The notes under the pieces are model-generated. The model was not told where the DNA came from, did not search any database, and saw only the letters and a list, made by a program, of their open reading frames with translations. DNA of 64,000 nucleotides from Owenia fusiformis (lineage: Eukaryota; Annelida; Polychaeta; Sabellida; Oweniidae). The first letter of the stretch is position 1. Each line of letters begins with the position of its first letter. A program made the position numbers and the translations under genes. The DNA is taken from assembly GCA_903813345.2 (NCBI GenBank), contig CAIIXF020000002.1:15572467-15636466 (forward strand), read 5' to 3'. Below are positions 1 through 11,782 of this stretch, piece by piece.

Positions 1-1725
1 AATGTTAACCTATCAACCACTTAGCAAAGTTAGGTTATGGACTAAAATGGTCAGTTTTGGCCAATACTATGTCAATTACAGGTCTTAGGTAGTTTCACTT
101 GATGTCATTTTGACTTAATTTCATATTTTGTTCCCTGTAGTTCACAATTTCTTTGGTAAAGAGTAGTGTATATGCATAATGACACATAGACATACTGATG
201 TTTACTGGTTCGGCAGACAGTTTCAAATAATTAGGCACCAAGTAACTGGCCACCAGCCAATCAGATACCTTAATCTTCTTTTCCTGGATGAATAAGGTTT
301 CATCAATAATGGGTGTCTGAACTTGGGTGTGAGAAACTGATCATGTGAATCAGAGTAATACAAAATCTTGAAGGGTGAGTCCTCCTGAGGTCTGCGCCAT
401 CATGCATAGTTTGCTGTCCACTCTTTTGCCTTCTAAATCCCATAGAACTTGTGGTAGGCCATCTTTCATTTCGCCGTAGGCGATGACCACTTTGAGGGAA
501 AATTTCTCCCAGGCGTTACTAATTTCTTAAGAGTGATTATAAGTTTGTATAATCTGATATTGTTGATCGATGTACTGGACCACACCAAAGAGCAGAGGCT
601 CAGATTACTCCTGTTTCGAAGTGACTTCAAAAGCAGAGGTTACTTCTAGAGTCTCGACTCTTCCGAGAGACGAGTTTGCTCATAGATATGAAGCTCTCTT
701 TTGAGCAGAGGTAGATTAGGGATCACTCTGGTAGCGAGACAACTCCCGGAGCAGAAGATACTCCAAAAGCCTGAACCCAGTCCATGAGCAGAAACGTGAT
801 TTCCCAAAGGGACGAGACGACTCCTTGAACAGAGATGTGCTGATTCCCAAAGATACACAATCATAGTGACATTAAATCATATATGGACATTTGAGTTTTC
901 TGTATTATCTATGTTGGAATAGATTAAAAAATGTGTATGCAATTGTTTTATGTGAGCCATCTTTAACTGCGGTACCACCAAACAAGGTCAGCACTCATAG
1001 AAAGACCTCTAAGATTTATTATTGATCGCCTTTGATCTTTTCTTTAATGACCATACAGGATACTCGGGAGAGGCCAAAGTGAGACATTGGTGGCAGTGAT
1101 AGGTTCTGTTGCCCAAAGAGGATGATTGAGGTGTCAAGGAAGTTTGAGACTGAGTGAGAAATCTTGGATGAAGAGGATTCCAGAAGAAATGGTGGAATTG
1201 TGAAATTGGTCCCTAGTTGAGATCGGAACAGCTTGAAACCCCTCCAAATGATAGGTGTCAAGAAGAGGAGTCTTGTCTGGAGAGAAAAGTGACTCAGAGG
1301 GTAGAAAAGAGAGGAGATGCTCCTGGTGGTGTTAAAGTGGATGACACACTACCAGTGGGCAAAAATGAGAGAGCCAAGACGACTCCTAGTGGAAAGACCA
1401 AAGTATTTCCAAAAGAGATGAATCGAGATTGAATGAATCCAGACTTCGACCAGATTTATTGACTTCCTCAAGGTCTAAGTTACCAGAAAATATTACTAGC
1501 TAGCAATCTGAGGCACTTTGATCAGGGTGTTGTCAGGACAATGTCTGAATTTTAGGGGCAAAATGCAACTTTTACATCTAACGTACAATTTGTGGCACAT
1601 AAGAATAGTATATTCTTTTGAAATAGACCCAATTGTCCTGACAATACCCTCATTAAATTGCTTCAGATTGCTACCTATACATTGAGACAGCACAATTTGG
1701 AAGGAAAACCAAGATTAAACCAACC
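1..1725. other. No gene recognised; degenerate repetitive flank
   Basis: No open frame here resembles a known protein. From about 590 to 860 there is a loose repetition of a phrase built on 'gagcagag' and 'gactcc...cccaaag', at roughly 50-base intervals, and 1230-1420 is rich in similar purine runs (gagagg, aagagga). These could be decayed coding repeats from the upstream part of the retroelement whose gag relic follows, because the orientation is compatible. That link is inference. Confidence 0.4.
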
Positions 1726-2330
1726 ACATTGTTTAATGGGAACACACTGTGGTTAGACTTCAAAGCATACTTCAAGAATTGCATGGAGAGCAAGCAGTGA
1801 AATAATGAAAAGAAGAGGCAGGCCTTGCTAACCAGTTGATGGGAGATACTAAGCAGCTAGTGCAGGAGCTGGAAGATGGGTATGCCTATGATGACCTGGT
1901 GGAGGCTTCAACACATCCTGAGATGCCTTGCTCTTCACAAGATAGACTAGCGAGGTAGAGCTCAGGGAATGCATACCTGATGATGATGTGAGAGCAGCAG
2001 TACACAGAAGAGATCCAAAGTCTCTTGACCAGGCCATACAAGTGGCCCAGAGGGAGGAAGCGTATCAGGAATCTGAATGGATCCAGAAAGGACTCAAGCT
2101 AATACAACAGGATTGTCATATCCCCTTTGCTTCTACGGGTAGTGATCATTTGGGGGGAAAACCATCTTAGATGGTTGAGCAAATAAAGACGGAGATGAAG
2201 AGGAATATATAGGAGAGCCTATCAAGCTTTTCAAGCAGAGGAGAGCTCTGTGCACATTGTGGCATTACTTGTAGGAGTTGTGGTGAGAAGGTACATATTT
2301 TGTAGAGCTGTCAATTGGTGGTATGTTTCA
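1726..2330 (+). pseudogene. Degenerate gag-like relic of an LTR retrotransposon
   Basis: Short fragments in all three forward frames read, in order, like the capsid part of a Ty3/gypsy-type gag. There is a 'LFNGN..W.DFKAYF' opening near 1731, a stretch ending in 'YAYDDLVEA' near 1880-1910, and a helical segment 'DPKSLDQAIQVAQREEAYQ' near 2010-2070. A Cys/His-rich patch near 2247-2300 resembles a broken zinc knuckle. Stops and frame changes interrupt it (for example the TGA at 1798-1800 and TAG codons after 1855), so it cannot encode a working protein. No protease, reverse transcriptase or flanking LTR was seen. Assignment rests on remembered family resemblance. Confidence 0.55.
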
Positions 2331-3346
2331 CATGTCTTATGTTTGCCCAAAGCCCCAAAAGAGGGCAGAAAAGAGAAAAATTCCCCGAGAGTAAGAGTAC
2401 TCTCGTATATCCAGTAACTCAGCAATTCATCCTGTACAATTTTTTAATCTAGATAGAAGCATGGTCACCAACTCTTGCATTAAGGCACAATCAGTGAGGA
2501 GGATTGTTGAAACTTGTGAGAAATGTCCTTGTTCAAGCTGATTGTATATCCAAAACCCGATATACTCTTGCTTGTATTGGCACTACATTTACCTACTTTT
2601 ATCCATTTTTAAGAAGTGTAACTAATAAAGCACTGTTACTTTGTTGTAACTTTATCGAAAATTGAGGCCAAAAGAAGGGTTATGACGTCATAATGGATAT
2701 GCAAATGAGCGAATTAACATAATTTATGCTTGAGGTAAAAGAACTCATTATTACGCTTCAGCAGATACCAATAATGTGAAGATATGTTAAAAATCGAGAA
2801 AGTTACAGTCTAAAATGTATTTACCACCAAGTAAGAAATTTAAAAAGTGGGCGTGGCCTTTGCGTCCCGTTTCCATAGTGATCGGCCATTTTTCAATTTT
2901 TATTATTGTCATTTTTGAAATCTACATATTCATATTATGATAGTCAGGTATGATTCATGCGGTTGCAAGCTATCTTAATTAAGGTCAACAAATAAGGCCT
3001 TTTTGCTGGATCTCCCACTCGCCTAATTATTCAAAAACCATAAAACTGTGCTCAATGTGAAAACTGAAAATTTAGCAATTTAAAAAAAATTAAAATGGCG
3101 GGAAATACAAATATGTATATATGCATCGAAACTCATGAAAAACTGCATATACTTATCAAATAAGATGTATGACTAGGACAGTAATAAAATTATATTTTTC
3201 AGATTAGAAGGGCATATATATCATGACTCATCCTTATTCATCTTTCATACAAAACAAAGACCACATTTACAGTTATAATTTTGTTTTTTAGTTCTTGTTG
3301 GCTCTTTTGATTTTTCATCTAAAATATGGTTTCTTGATCTTTGCAG
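2331..3346. other. AT-rich stretch without a recognised gene
   Basis: No convincing exon was found. The 3' part (about 3230-3346) is pyrimidine-rich and ends in TTTGCAG, so it is probably the end of an intron of the TTF1-like gene that continues to the right. Upstream exons of that gene must lie here or outside the window, but I could not identify any. Confidence 0.4.
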
Positions 3347-6300
3347 GAGGACCCAAATATTTTTTAAAGGAGTTTGAACGGGATCAGAAAATATCAAATA
3401 ACAAATGAAGAAAAGATTCAGATTATAACCAGGTATGTGTGCACTAATTTATCAAATTGAAAGACTTTAAAATTTTATTTGAGTTACAATTGTGTCACAC
3501 AGACACCATATGGCATTTGTGTGTGGTAGGATAATGTAACTGGATATCTAAGGGTAAAAACAGGTATCTTTATCCTGGCTAGGGCCATAGGCAGTTCTAA
3601 CCAATGCCAGTCTTTTATAGAGTCCGCAGCAGTATATATATGGAAATTCACAGTTACAATAATTCAAAACACATAATATTGCCATAAAGATTATTGTGCC
3701 ACATGAATTGTGAAATAGTTGCTATAGCTACAACAAAGGTCTATTGTATTTCAGGGTTTATGAGTGCCATGCATATTGTGAGGGTGAACTTGACTGGGAA
3801 TCTATGCATCATGAACACTTCAAGGAGTAAGTTTAATTAGGCTGTTTAGGAATTAGAGTCTATCTTGTGAGTCAGTCGATTAACACACAAAATTCACATC
3901 AATCTTTTTGTTTAATTTCATGTTTTTAATTTGAAAATTGAAAAAAAAAACAGTTTAGAAAATTATTGAGATTGAAAGCGAGTGTTAAATCATGACTGAG
4001 TTTCCAAATGTGTCAGTTTACCCTTTACTGAACCATTAGTTATCCATCAGTCTATCCTTTCCCTTTTGCTAGGCCATCATTGAATACATTTGAATTTTCT
4101 GTTTATGTTTATGTTCACCTTTAATAAGATTCAAGTCAATGGGACATCCAAAACTGGACCATGACATCTTTAGGTGTTCACGCTTATGAGATGTTCACGC
4201 TTATGAGATGTTCACTCTTATGAGATGTTCATGTTCACGCTTATGAGATATTCACTACTTGATGGTTTTACTGTAACATATCTATGTCCTGGGCATTTGC
4301 AGGTCTATCCCTTCTCCAATGATACTCCAAAGACAATGGTTTAAACTGAAAAGTACTGTTCCTCAGTACAAAATCAAAGATTTTCAAGGTAAGGCATTCA
4401 CTGCATCCCCCATTGTTTTGGGGTCTAGAAACAGACAGAAGGTCTAGAAAGAGACAGGGGGGCAAGCAACAAGCAGGTGGTTTAGAAGGGGGAAAGGGGT
4501 CTAGAAACAGGCAGGGGGTCAAGAAACAAGCAGAGGGTTGACAAGGGGGTCTAGAAACAGGCAGGGGGTCAAGAAACAAGCAGATGGTCTAGAAACAAAT
4601 GGGGTCTAGAAACAGACAGGGGGTCAAGAAACAAGTAGAGGGTCTAGAAGGGGGTCTTGAAACAGAGGCAGGGGGTCAAGCAACAAGCAGAGGGTCTAGA
4701 AGGAGGGCTAGAAACAGGCAGGGGGTCATGAAAAAAGCAAATGGTCTAGAAGGAAGTCTAGAAACAGGCAGGGGGTAAAAAAAACAAGCAGAGGGTTTAG
4801 AAGGGGATCTAGAAACAGACAAGAGGTAATAGGGTATACTATAAAACACATAAAAGAGCATTGTAAAACTCCTTTCTATTTTCTTTTCATTATTTATTTC
4901 AACCCACACTTGTGAGTATTAAAGGAACATTACGATTTATAGTGGATAAAATGGTTTAAGATAACACTTTCTGGCTATAGACATGGTTTCCTGGTCTAAT
5001 TCCTTCTTTGGTGAACCTATTTTTGAAATATGTACAGTATACGAGGGTTGTCCCAGAAGTAATGCACTATATGCTCTAACTTTATCAAAAATTGATATTT
5101 TTCCATGAAATTTTCAGTAAATGTTCCTTAGAGACATTTTGATTATTCTAAAAAATTTCAAGTTGACTGATAAAACTATATTGATGTTATAATAAAATCA
5201 AGTTGGTGAGTTTGGGTAGGGCGGGGCACGTTTTACAGTCACGTCAAAAGGAATAAAAAAGTGAAAATATGAAATAATTAATCAACAAATACCATTTGGT
5301 GTAGCAATAAGAAGTATGCTCAAAAATACATTTTAAGATACTAAATTACTATGAGCACATCCTAGATTTAATGGATGTATATTGCACAGTGTCCCATTTC
5401 ACATTTTCTCAAAATATTGCCCTTTGCATGGTATGTACTTTTGATGCCTGTCAGGTCAAACACCCTCGGCAATTTCTTCCACTGTGACTTGTGGAGTTTT
5501 TGCCTCCCATGTTTGGAGTTGTCATGCAGGGTCAAATCGTCTCTTTTAAATCTCTTCTGCCACCCCATAATTGTAGTTCTATCTCTTATATACTCCTTAT
5601 ATACTTTCTTCATGGTAGAATTGTTTTGCATGGCTGTGAGTCCAAGTGAAGTATGAAATTAGGCCACCAAACGCAAGGCCTTCTGTTATCAGGTGAGAAT
5701 TGCAGGCATTTTTGCAATTTCTTGACTGTGACTGCATTTGAATTCGTGACTATTGAAATGTGGTATTATGACATCACAGTGCTAAATGTCATTATTCGTA
5801 CTTGGTTAACATCATGCTGAATAAATTTAACAATTTCCCAAACATTTTGACCATTTAAAGGAAAGAAATATTAATAAAATAACACTTTAGATCTTTTCAT
5901 AATCAGAAAAATTGGTACCTGCCCCGCCCATCCCTGCCCCCATGTTGTTATAGCAACCATATTAAGACTTAATATTAATGTTGGATGCTGAAACTTCAGG
6001 AAATAGTAGATAAAACTTCAACTGTTATATACACAAAATTTCAGCTGAATTGAAGAATATTAAAGAAAGTTAGAGCATATAGTGCATTACTTCTGGGACA
6101 ACCCTCGTAAAGATCAATTCAAAGTTGATGTTTGACAGTGCCAAATTTAGACTGAGGATTGAAAAAGTTCTAAGAACTTTTATTTTTCTCAGTAGACTGG
6201 AAGTAAATTTACGAGTCGAGTATATGGTGAAAATGTTCTTTTTATGAAGCGGGGAAGCCAAAACAGTACTTTTAGAATTCATAGTAAGCATTTGAAGATC

Positions 6301-6844
6301 ATTTAGAAGCATTTAAGGGGGGCCCCCCATTTAAAATCGAATCCAAGGCAAAATTGAAATAACTGAAATCTGTATTCATCTTCTCCTTCGTCTTCTTCGT
6401 GGATGTCACAAAACACACTTCAGTTAGTAATCAATGATTTTATCTATCAAAAAATATTTTTTATGAATTTGTCCGATATCTGCTCAAATATGGTATGTAT
6501 ATTTGTGTTGATCGTTAAATTACAAAATAGGTAAGGTAAAGATTGTGTCAAAGTCGTTTGATCTCGTCCCAGAAGCAACATTTTGTCATTTCTGTCGCCT
6601 AGAAATTCCCTTTAAATAGTACATACAGTATACATTTATATTAGTAACAATTATCTTCATTAGTTGAGTATTTAGTACTCCATTAACAGTGTAATGTATT
6701 CCAGAGATATGTGACTACCTGCACAACAGTTACTTGCCACGGCTTAAGGCTACTGGCACACGGAAGAAATCCAGGGGTTCATCAGGGAAAACTCATTATA
6801 CCAGTAATGAATTCATATCTGACTCTGATTCAGACTCAGCATAA
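3347..6844 (+). CDS. TTF1: TTF1-like (transcription termination factor 1) protein, C-terminal four exons
   Basis: Four exons join in consistent phase: 3347-3432, 3755-3826, 4303-4388 and 6705-6844 (TAA at 6842-6844). Donors are GTATGT, GTAAGT and GTAAGG; acceptors end in CAG. The joined peptide contains 'EEKIQIITRVYEC', 'GELDWESMHHEHF', 'QRQWFKLKSTVPQY' and 'FQEICDYLHNSYLPRLK', then a Ser/Asp-rich tail. In TTF1 the last Myb/SANT-like repeat has the same order: an acidic '(D/E)(I/L)DW' segment, an 'Q..(W/F)..LK..VP' helix, then an 'F.EI.D.L....LP.LK' end. TTF1 acts in the nucleolus, binding rDNA terminators to stop RNA polymerase I. The first exon does not read through: its start is in one frame and its end in another, offset by one base at the AAAA run 3388-3391. 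That is either an indel error or a real lesion. The N-terminal exons are not in view. A candidate polyadenylation signal is at 7116-7121. The family call is from memory; another Myb-type paralogue is possible. Confidence 0.6.
4175..4256. repeat. 17-bp tandem repeat
   Basis: About four to five copies of 'gttcacgcttatgagat' and close variants in a row, just upstream of the third listed TTF1-like exon. Intronic; no function suggested. Confidence 0.8.
4414..4840. repeat. Purine-rich minisatellite (gtctagaaacaggcaggggg family)
   Basis: The strand repeats 'ggtctagaaacaggcagg' alternating with 'gggtcaagaaacaagcag' about ten times with substitutions and small indels; the composite unit is roughly 36-40 bp. 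It lies only about 25 bp after the donor of the third listed TTF1-like exon. The minus-strand open frames across it are repeat translations, not genes. Confidence 0.85.
5042..6107. mobile_element. Mariner-like DNA transposon, 1066 bp, perfect 42-bp TIRs
   Basis: Positions 5042-5083 (starting cgagggttgtcccagaagta) are the exact reverse complement of 6066-6107. Both ends are flanked by TA (5040-5041 and 6108-6109), the Tc1/mariner target duplication. Inside, on the minus strand, 5368-5631 encodes 87 aa with 'GWQKRFKRD' and a basic segment that resembles the N-terminal helix-turn-helix part of a mariner transposase. The DDD/DDE catalytic part is absent, so the element is probably non-autonomous. 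The element sits in the last intron of the TTF1-like gene. Confidence 0.75.
5368..5631 (-). pseudogene. Transposase N-terminal remnant in the mariner-like element
   Basis: An 87-residue open frame within the TIR element. 'KEYIRDRTTIMGWQKRFKRD' has the length and W/F-K-R spacing seen after the recognition helix of mariner-type transposases (established pattern, recalled). No catalytic acidic triad follows before the stop. I regard it as a truncated remnant; chance resemblance is possible. Confidence 0.4.
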
Positions 6845-8090
6845 GGAGAATTAAATATCTGCAGTATATGATGTATATACAGATTGAACATGAAGCCTAG
6901 GTACACAGGCCGATTTCTTCAGTTGAATAAGTAGAACAAAATGGAGTCAAAATATGAAGAAAAACGATATCTGTTCGAGCCTGTAGTTGAATACATGTAC
7001 ATGTTGGAAACAGAATTGTATTTGCAAGTTGATAATTCAGGCTCAGGGAACAGAAATTTTATCCTACATTAATGTTAAGTTAAGAAATCTATGATGGAAT
7101 TAAGAATAGCAGTGGAATAAATGTACATCAATCAGAAGTGAATATGAACACGATTTTGTTTTAGACTAAGGGGAAATGATATTTGCAACAAAAAGTACTA
7201 CATGTACATGTGTGCTAAAAGTGTCTGTTGATGAAGTGAGAACATTTCAGGGAGTACTGAAGACAAGACCTAGTGAGGTCTGTCATGTACCTTGTTAAAA
7301 TTTACCACAAATTTAGATTTGTATGTCACTACCAAAAGTGGTGACATATTGTTATGGTCTCCCACTTTTTGTGATGGCAGTTGGCATTCGGTGTCTGTAA
7401 CAAATGACAGGTGGTGACATTTTGCAGGTTAATGTCTTATTAGATCATGTAACTACCAGATATCCCTAGGAGACATCTATATCTGTCAAATCTGTAATGG
7501 CTTGAAAGCAAGTGTATGTGGTTGAATCAAGAGAAAGTCCATGGTTGAATCAAGAGAACATCCGTGGTTGAATCAAGAGAAAGTCCATGGTTAAATAAAC
7601 CCATTTATAATGTATTTTTACAAAATTCTACATAACCAGAGTTTATTGTTTAACCTAATTGTACTATCAACTTATTAATTGAAATATGAACTAGCCTCAT
7701 TTGTACAAAGACTTTTATTTTTCAATTAAGATTTTTATATATTGTACAACTGTAATGAGAGTTTGCAGCTGTTCTTCTCATTGTGCCTTTTCATCTTATG
7801 GTACCTTCCTCATTTTGTTCAGTTGTGTGTTAAGGAAGCTATAAATATAGATTAGAAAATGTTGAACATGCATGCTGTTATTATCTCACCACTATAAAGA
7901 AATAGCATCAAATTAATTTAGCTCCTGTTTTTGTTTGTGACTGGCATTCAGCGGTTGGTGGGCAGCATTACCAGGCAGTGTTCTAGATCTGTTACTAATT
8001 GCTACATACTTTTGTTATATATATATTCTAATTGTAACTCAGTGAAAATGATGACAATTGATATACATGTATCCGTTTATTCTGTACTGG
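6845..8090. other. 3' UTR of the TTF1-like gene, then intergenic AT-rich DNA
   Basis: The first part, to about 7140, probably is 3' UTR, with AATAAA at 7116-7121. From 7520 to 7593 a 24-bp phrase ('ggttgaatcaagagaaagtcca') is repeated about three and a half times. Nothing else was recognised. Confidence 0.45.
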
Positions 8091-8093
8091 ATA

Positions 8094-8200
8094 AAGCATA
8101 AGAATGAGATTTTATAAGAAATAATACACCGAAGGCCGAAGGCCTGAGGTTATTATTTCTTATCAAATCGAATTCGAATGCTTTATCTTACTTAAATCAC
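8094..8200. repeat. Foldback repeat around a GGCCTTCGGCC-like core
   Basis: 'aagcataagaatgagattt' and 'ttataagaaataata' on the left pair with 'ttattatttcttat' and 'gaatgctttatctta' on the right, around 'ccgaaggccgaaggcctgagg'. It looks like a small MITE or hairpin repeat; no target duplication was resolved. Confidence 0.6.
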
Positions 8201-9660
8201 ACACATTCTTATAACAGGTAAATGGTATATTGCAGGTAAATGGTCAATGATCTAATCTGGAAAATTTTATTTCTTTTGTGTTGACTGTTCATGTAGGGGT
8301 AAGTGGTTTGATACATGTAAGTGAGTGAGTTCTTTTGAGTTGACTGTTCATGTAGTTATATAGCCAATTAATTGTAACAACAAAAAGAGTTGGTTGCATT
8401 GACCTCATGAGTGTGAGTTGATTTAAGTGACTGAGTGGGCTATAATTAGTCTAGCTTCAGTGCACTACAGGTGACCGTCCAGTCCAGAACATTGCATTTG
8501 AATACAGCAGAATATTTGTAAGTAAGATAAGATCAATGATGTAGATAGCAACAAAAATTGATAAATTGTTTTATTCTAAAGAATGCACAGTAACAAGAGA
8601 AGGGTACATGTATTTTTGTATATTGTTTTTAGGGAATGAAAACTATCAAAAACTGTCAATGGTCATTTATGTCTCACTTGTTTTTGATAGCTTGCCAAGT
8701 GTACATTCTTTAAAAACAATAGAAAAATAATGCACTTTCCTTTTGATAAAACCATACATTCTTAAAAATAAACCACAGCAAATTCTATTGTGTTGCTACC
8801 CAAGTGGGATTTAAACACGAGTAATCAAAGTGTGCAATGAAGATTTTGTGTTTGTTTTATCATGTAAAGCTTTATTTTTGTTGATGAATATCATTTTTTC
8901 AATGCAGGTATTTTATGATTTTGGAAACTATGTCTTGTTTGAATATACCCTAATTTATATTCCCAAGTTGATACGCTGCAGTTAATATCCATTGTCTCAG
9001 TCAGCTTAGACATATTCCTGATTATCATGAAATATCTTGTTTATACTAGAATTTTTTTTGAAGAATTTAATAGAATATAATTTTGAAATATATGAGAGAA
9101 TATTTACATGTGAATATCTAGTTCAGTAAATACATGTACATACCCTAGACTGTATCCTTCGTCTGAATAAATTCAGACTGTAAGTCACCTATTGTAAAAT
9201 GTGGTGTTGTATAAATGTTACAAATAAGTTTGTTTAATGATAAAATGATTACCTTATAAAGAACTTACAATATTATTTTTTCGTATATTGTCCTCTTACT
9301 GAAGATATTCATAGAATGTACAGACGCTTCTTGTAGCGAAGCCATTGATTAGGTCAAGCCATTTTGGCAATGCCAATTCTCACGATAAACGAGATTTAGC
9401 CAGTGACGTCAGTCTATTTGTAAACAAATAACACGTGGAGCGGACGGAGCAACATTACGGAAGCGTATTGATAAATTCCATTTGTGCGGGAATTTATTAG
9501 ATCTAGTCATTTATTATCATTATCCCGATTAATCTCGTCATTTATAGTAAATAGAGCGGAAATATTCATGAAGAAGGCCGAGGTAATCAAGTGGTCATAT
9601 GTAATCTCTATTACAGTGGTAATTAATATAAAGGACTTAGGTGGTGGTGCCTTTGTCACT
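8201..9660. other. Intergenic, no gene seen
   Basis: AT-rich sequence with repeated short phrases such as 'gttgactgttcatgta' (8281 and 8340). A palindromic CRE-like TGACGTCA occurs at 9402-9409, in a slightly more GC-rich stretch (9390-9480), but no exon follows that I can support. Confidence 0.35.
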
Positions 9661-9662
9661 TT

Positions 9663-10130
9663 TTAGCTCACATGGTGAACTATTGCAATCACTCACTTGT
9701 CCGTCTATCCGTCCGTCAGTCAACAATTGGCCCCTTTATAAAACCGACCTCTGTCACTAGGATTCCCGTTTTAATTAATTTTTGTTCAACATCAATATAG
9801 AGAACCCCCTATGATTCCTGGTTCAAAAGCTCGGCTATTTTCAAAATGGCCGCCATTTTTGTCACGCGAAATTCACTTTTGGACCATTTGCTTTAAAACC
9901 TGTGTCAATAGGATTCCCGTTTAAAGTTATTTTTGTTCAACATCAATACAGACTTTCAACAATACTTATCATATACTTCTACTCTTATCATACATCTTCC
10001 ATTACAAGCCTTTTACCGTCGGATTGTCGGTATACAGCAATGGTTTTCGGTACAACGCGCATCGGTATAGTTGGTTTTCGGTAAAATCTGACAATGCGCG
10101 TCGGTGTAATGAGGTGATACTGAAATTGCA
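9663..10130. repeat. Dispersed-repeat cluster (agctcacatgg / tccgtccgtc type)
   Basis: 'tttagctcacatggtgaact' is followed by 'gtccgtctatccgtccgtca', a combination I recognise as a frequent mollusc dispersed repeat. The phrase 'aggattcccgtttaaagtta' plus 'ttttgttcaacatcaata' occurs twice, near 9758-9797 and 9910-9948, about 150 bp apart, so this is an internal tandem unit. 'caaaatggccgccattttt' lies between the copies. Confidence 0.55.
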
Positions 10131-10162
10131 TTACGGACCAGTTAACATGTTATTTTCCTATA

Positions 10163-10951
10163 CTGTGCGTCAAATAAAAACGCAACAAACAAAAACATTG
10201 TAAAATCACAAAACAAGTGATGATTACATCAATTTCATTTAGTTTACCATGAAGCCGCGTGTCTCCTCTTTCCAATGATATGTCATTTGTTCATATCTGA
10301 TCATGGACTACTGAAAAATCATTGTTTTTTCGCACACGGGTGAAAAAGCCTTTGTGCCAAGTTATGAAATATCAACTGGTCCTTATTTTGCAATCAGGTA
10401 AATCATTGGTGGATTAAATTCTTGTCACAAGATTTACATAACACGTTTCTGATTAAGATTTACGAAGGAAAAAAGGAAAATAAAATTTAACTTTAAGTCT
10501 TCATCAGTATCCTTGTTGGTTCAGTTAATGAAACATGGAAAAAGTGGCATAAACAGTCGTTGTTTGTCATCTTATGAAAGACTACTCATGAAAGATAACA
10601 TTCCATGACCTTTTACATGACCACTATTTCTCTACACACAGAGACTGGCTTGTGTCTCCATTTCGCACATCTTTAAATCATCTGTGGGTTCTGGTGGAGA
10701 CGAGCAACCTCATTGGTGGCTCTTTGTTAACTGTTGCAATGTCTAAAACTTGGTCCACAACAGATTTTGACCCGTTGTGCAAAATAAATGAATATTCAGT
10801 GGTCTGTGGTCGTATAAGCTTACGAATAATTGACATACCATTTGAAAGAGGAGACATGTGGCTTCCTGGTAAACTAAATCAAATTGATGTAATCATCACT
10901 GGTTTTGTGATTTTACAATGTCTTTCTGTTGCGTTTTTTTGGGACGCACTG
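10163..10951. mobile_element. Long-TIR DNA transposon, 789 bp, non-autonomous
   Basis: The left end (c-tgtgcgtcaaataaaaacgc) pairs with the right end (gcgtttttttgggacgcact-g). The similarity continues inward about 120 bp: 'acattgtaaaatcacaaaac' left against 'gttttgtgattttacaatgt' right, then the 'tgatgattacatcaattt' pair. TA lies on both sides (10161-10162, 10952-10953). No transposase is encoded; the open frame at 10652-10963 runs through the right TIR and is not a gene. Confidence 0.75.
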
Positions 10952-11239
10952 TATAGTACCTAATGAAAGAATCAACTGGTCCTATCAAAAGTGACCTGGC
11001 AAATGACTAGTGGACCGGCCCATAGCTCAAGCCCTGCTAACACATAATAATGCGTTTTTATCTCTCTCTCTACGCATACGCGTATCAGAGGGTTGCAATT
11101 CAAAATTTTCCTGGGTGAGAGAACCCATCAGACCCCCCTGAAAGCTCTTTTTTGCTTCGTTCAACTCTTGCTCCCGTGTTGGCGTACTACTTAGAAGAAC
11201 AGCGCTACGCCCTTATACACATTTGTAAACGACCATATA

Positions 11240-11782
11240 CAGGGTGGTCAAAAATGGAAACCCTGTATTTTCCTTATCTTTTTCATTAAAAAATTACTCC
11301 GTGACACACATTTGGCTTTGTATAAAAAACCTCCTACCCACGTACCCTCGTACCCACGTACGTGGGTCCTGACCCAGTCTTTAAAGAGTTAAATCTTTAA
11401 CATTTTTAAACGTTATTCTATCTCAATGTATGCTTAATTATGGATGAATTTATGTACCCATATGCCTTTATTTCTAGATCGGACATCTGTCTCGTCATAA
11501 AATAAAGCCGGCATTGCATAATGTTCATTTGAGCTATTTGAGTGTTGTTTTTGATATATCGAAGCGATTTTTTGTTGATCGGGCAGTCTTACAGTGTACA
11601 ACCAATCTATTGCCTGGCGCAAATTGGCCACATGGGGCATGTGTTGTAAAGTGCTGTAGTTTTTGACTCCATGAGCAGAATATGGTCAAACTTTCACAAC
11701 AAAATTCACATTGAATGACCTGAATGATTCTGGATTGACAAAGTTATTCAACTTTTCATCGGTCCTGTTTTTTAACACCCTG
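11240..11782. mobile_element. Probable mariner-type TIR element (TA-cagggtg ends)
   Basis: The left end 'cagggtggtcaaaaatgg' at 11240 and the right end '...tttttaacaccctg' at 11782 are imperfect inverted repeats, each flanked by TA. No transposase frame was seen. Its interior contains the left arm of the larger inverted repeat described separately. Confidence 0.5.

Noticed and set aside
4268-4909. Two minus-strand Pro/Cys/Phe-rich open frames
   Set aside because: Translations of the minisatellite.
9390-9480. CRE-containing stretch as a promoter
   Set aside because: TGACGTCA is clear, but no gene with a credible first exon follows within several hundred bases.
10652-10963. 103-aa open frame
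   Set aside because: It lies inside, and ends in, the terminal inverted repeat of a transposon; no protein motif.
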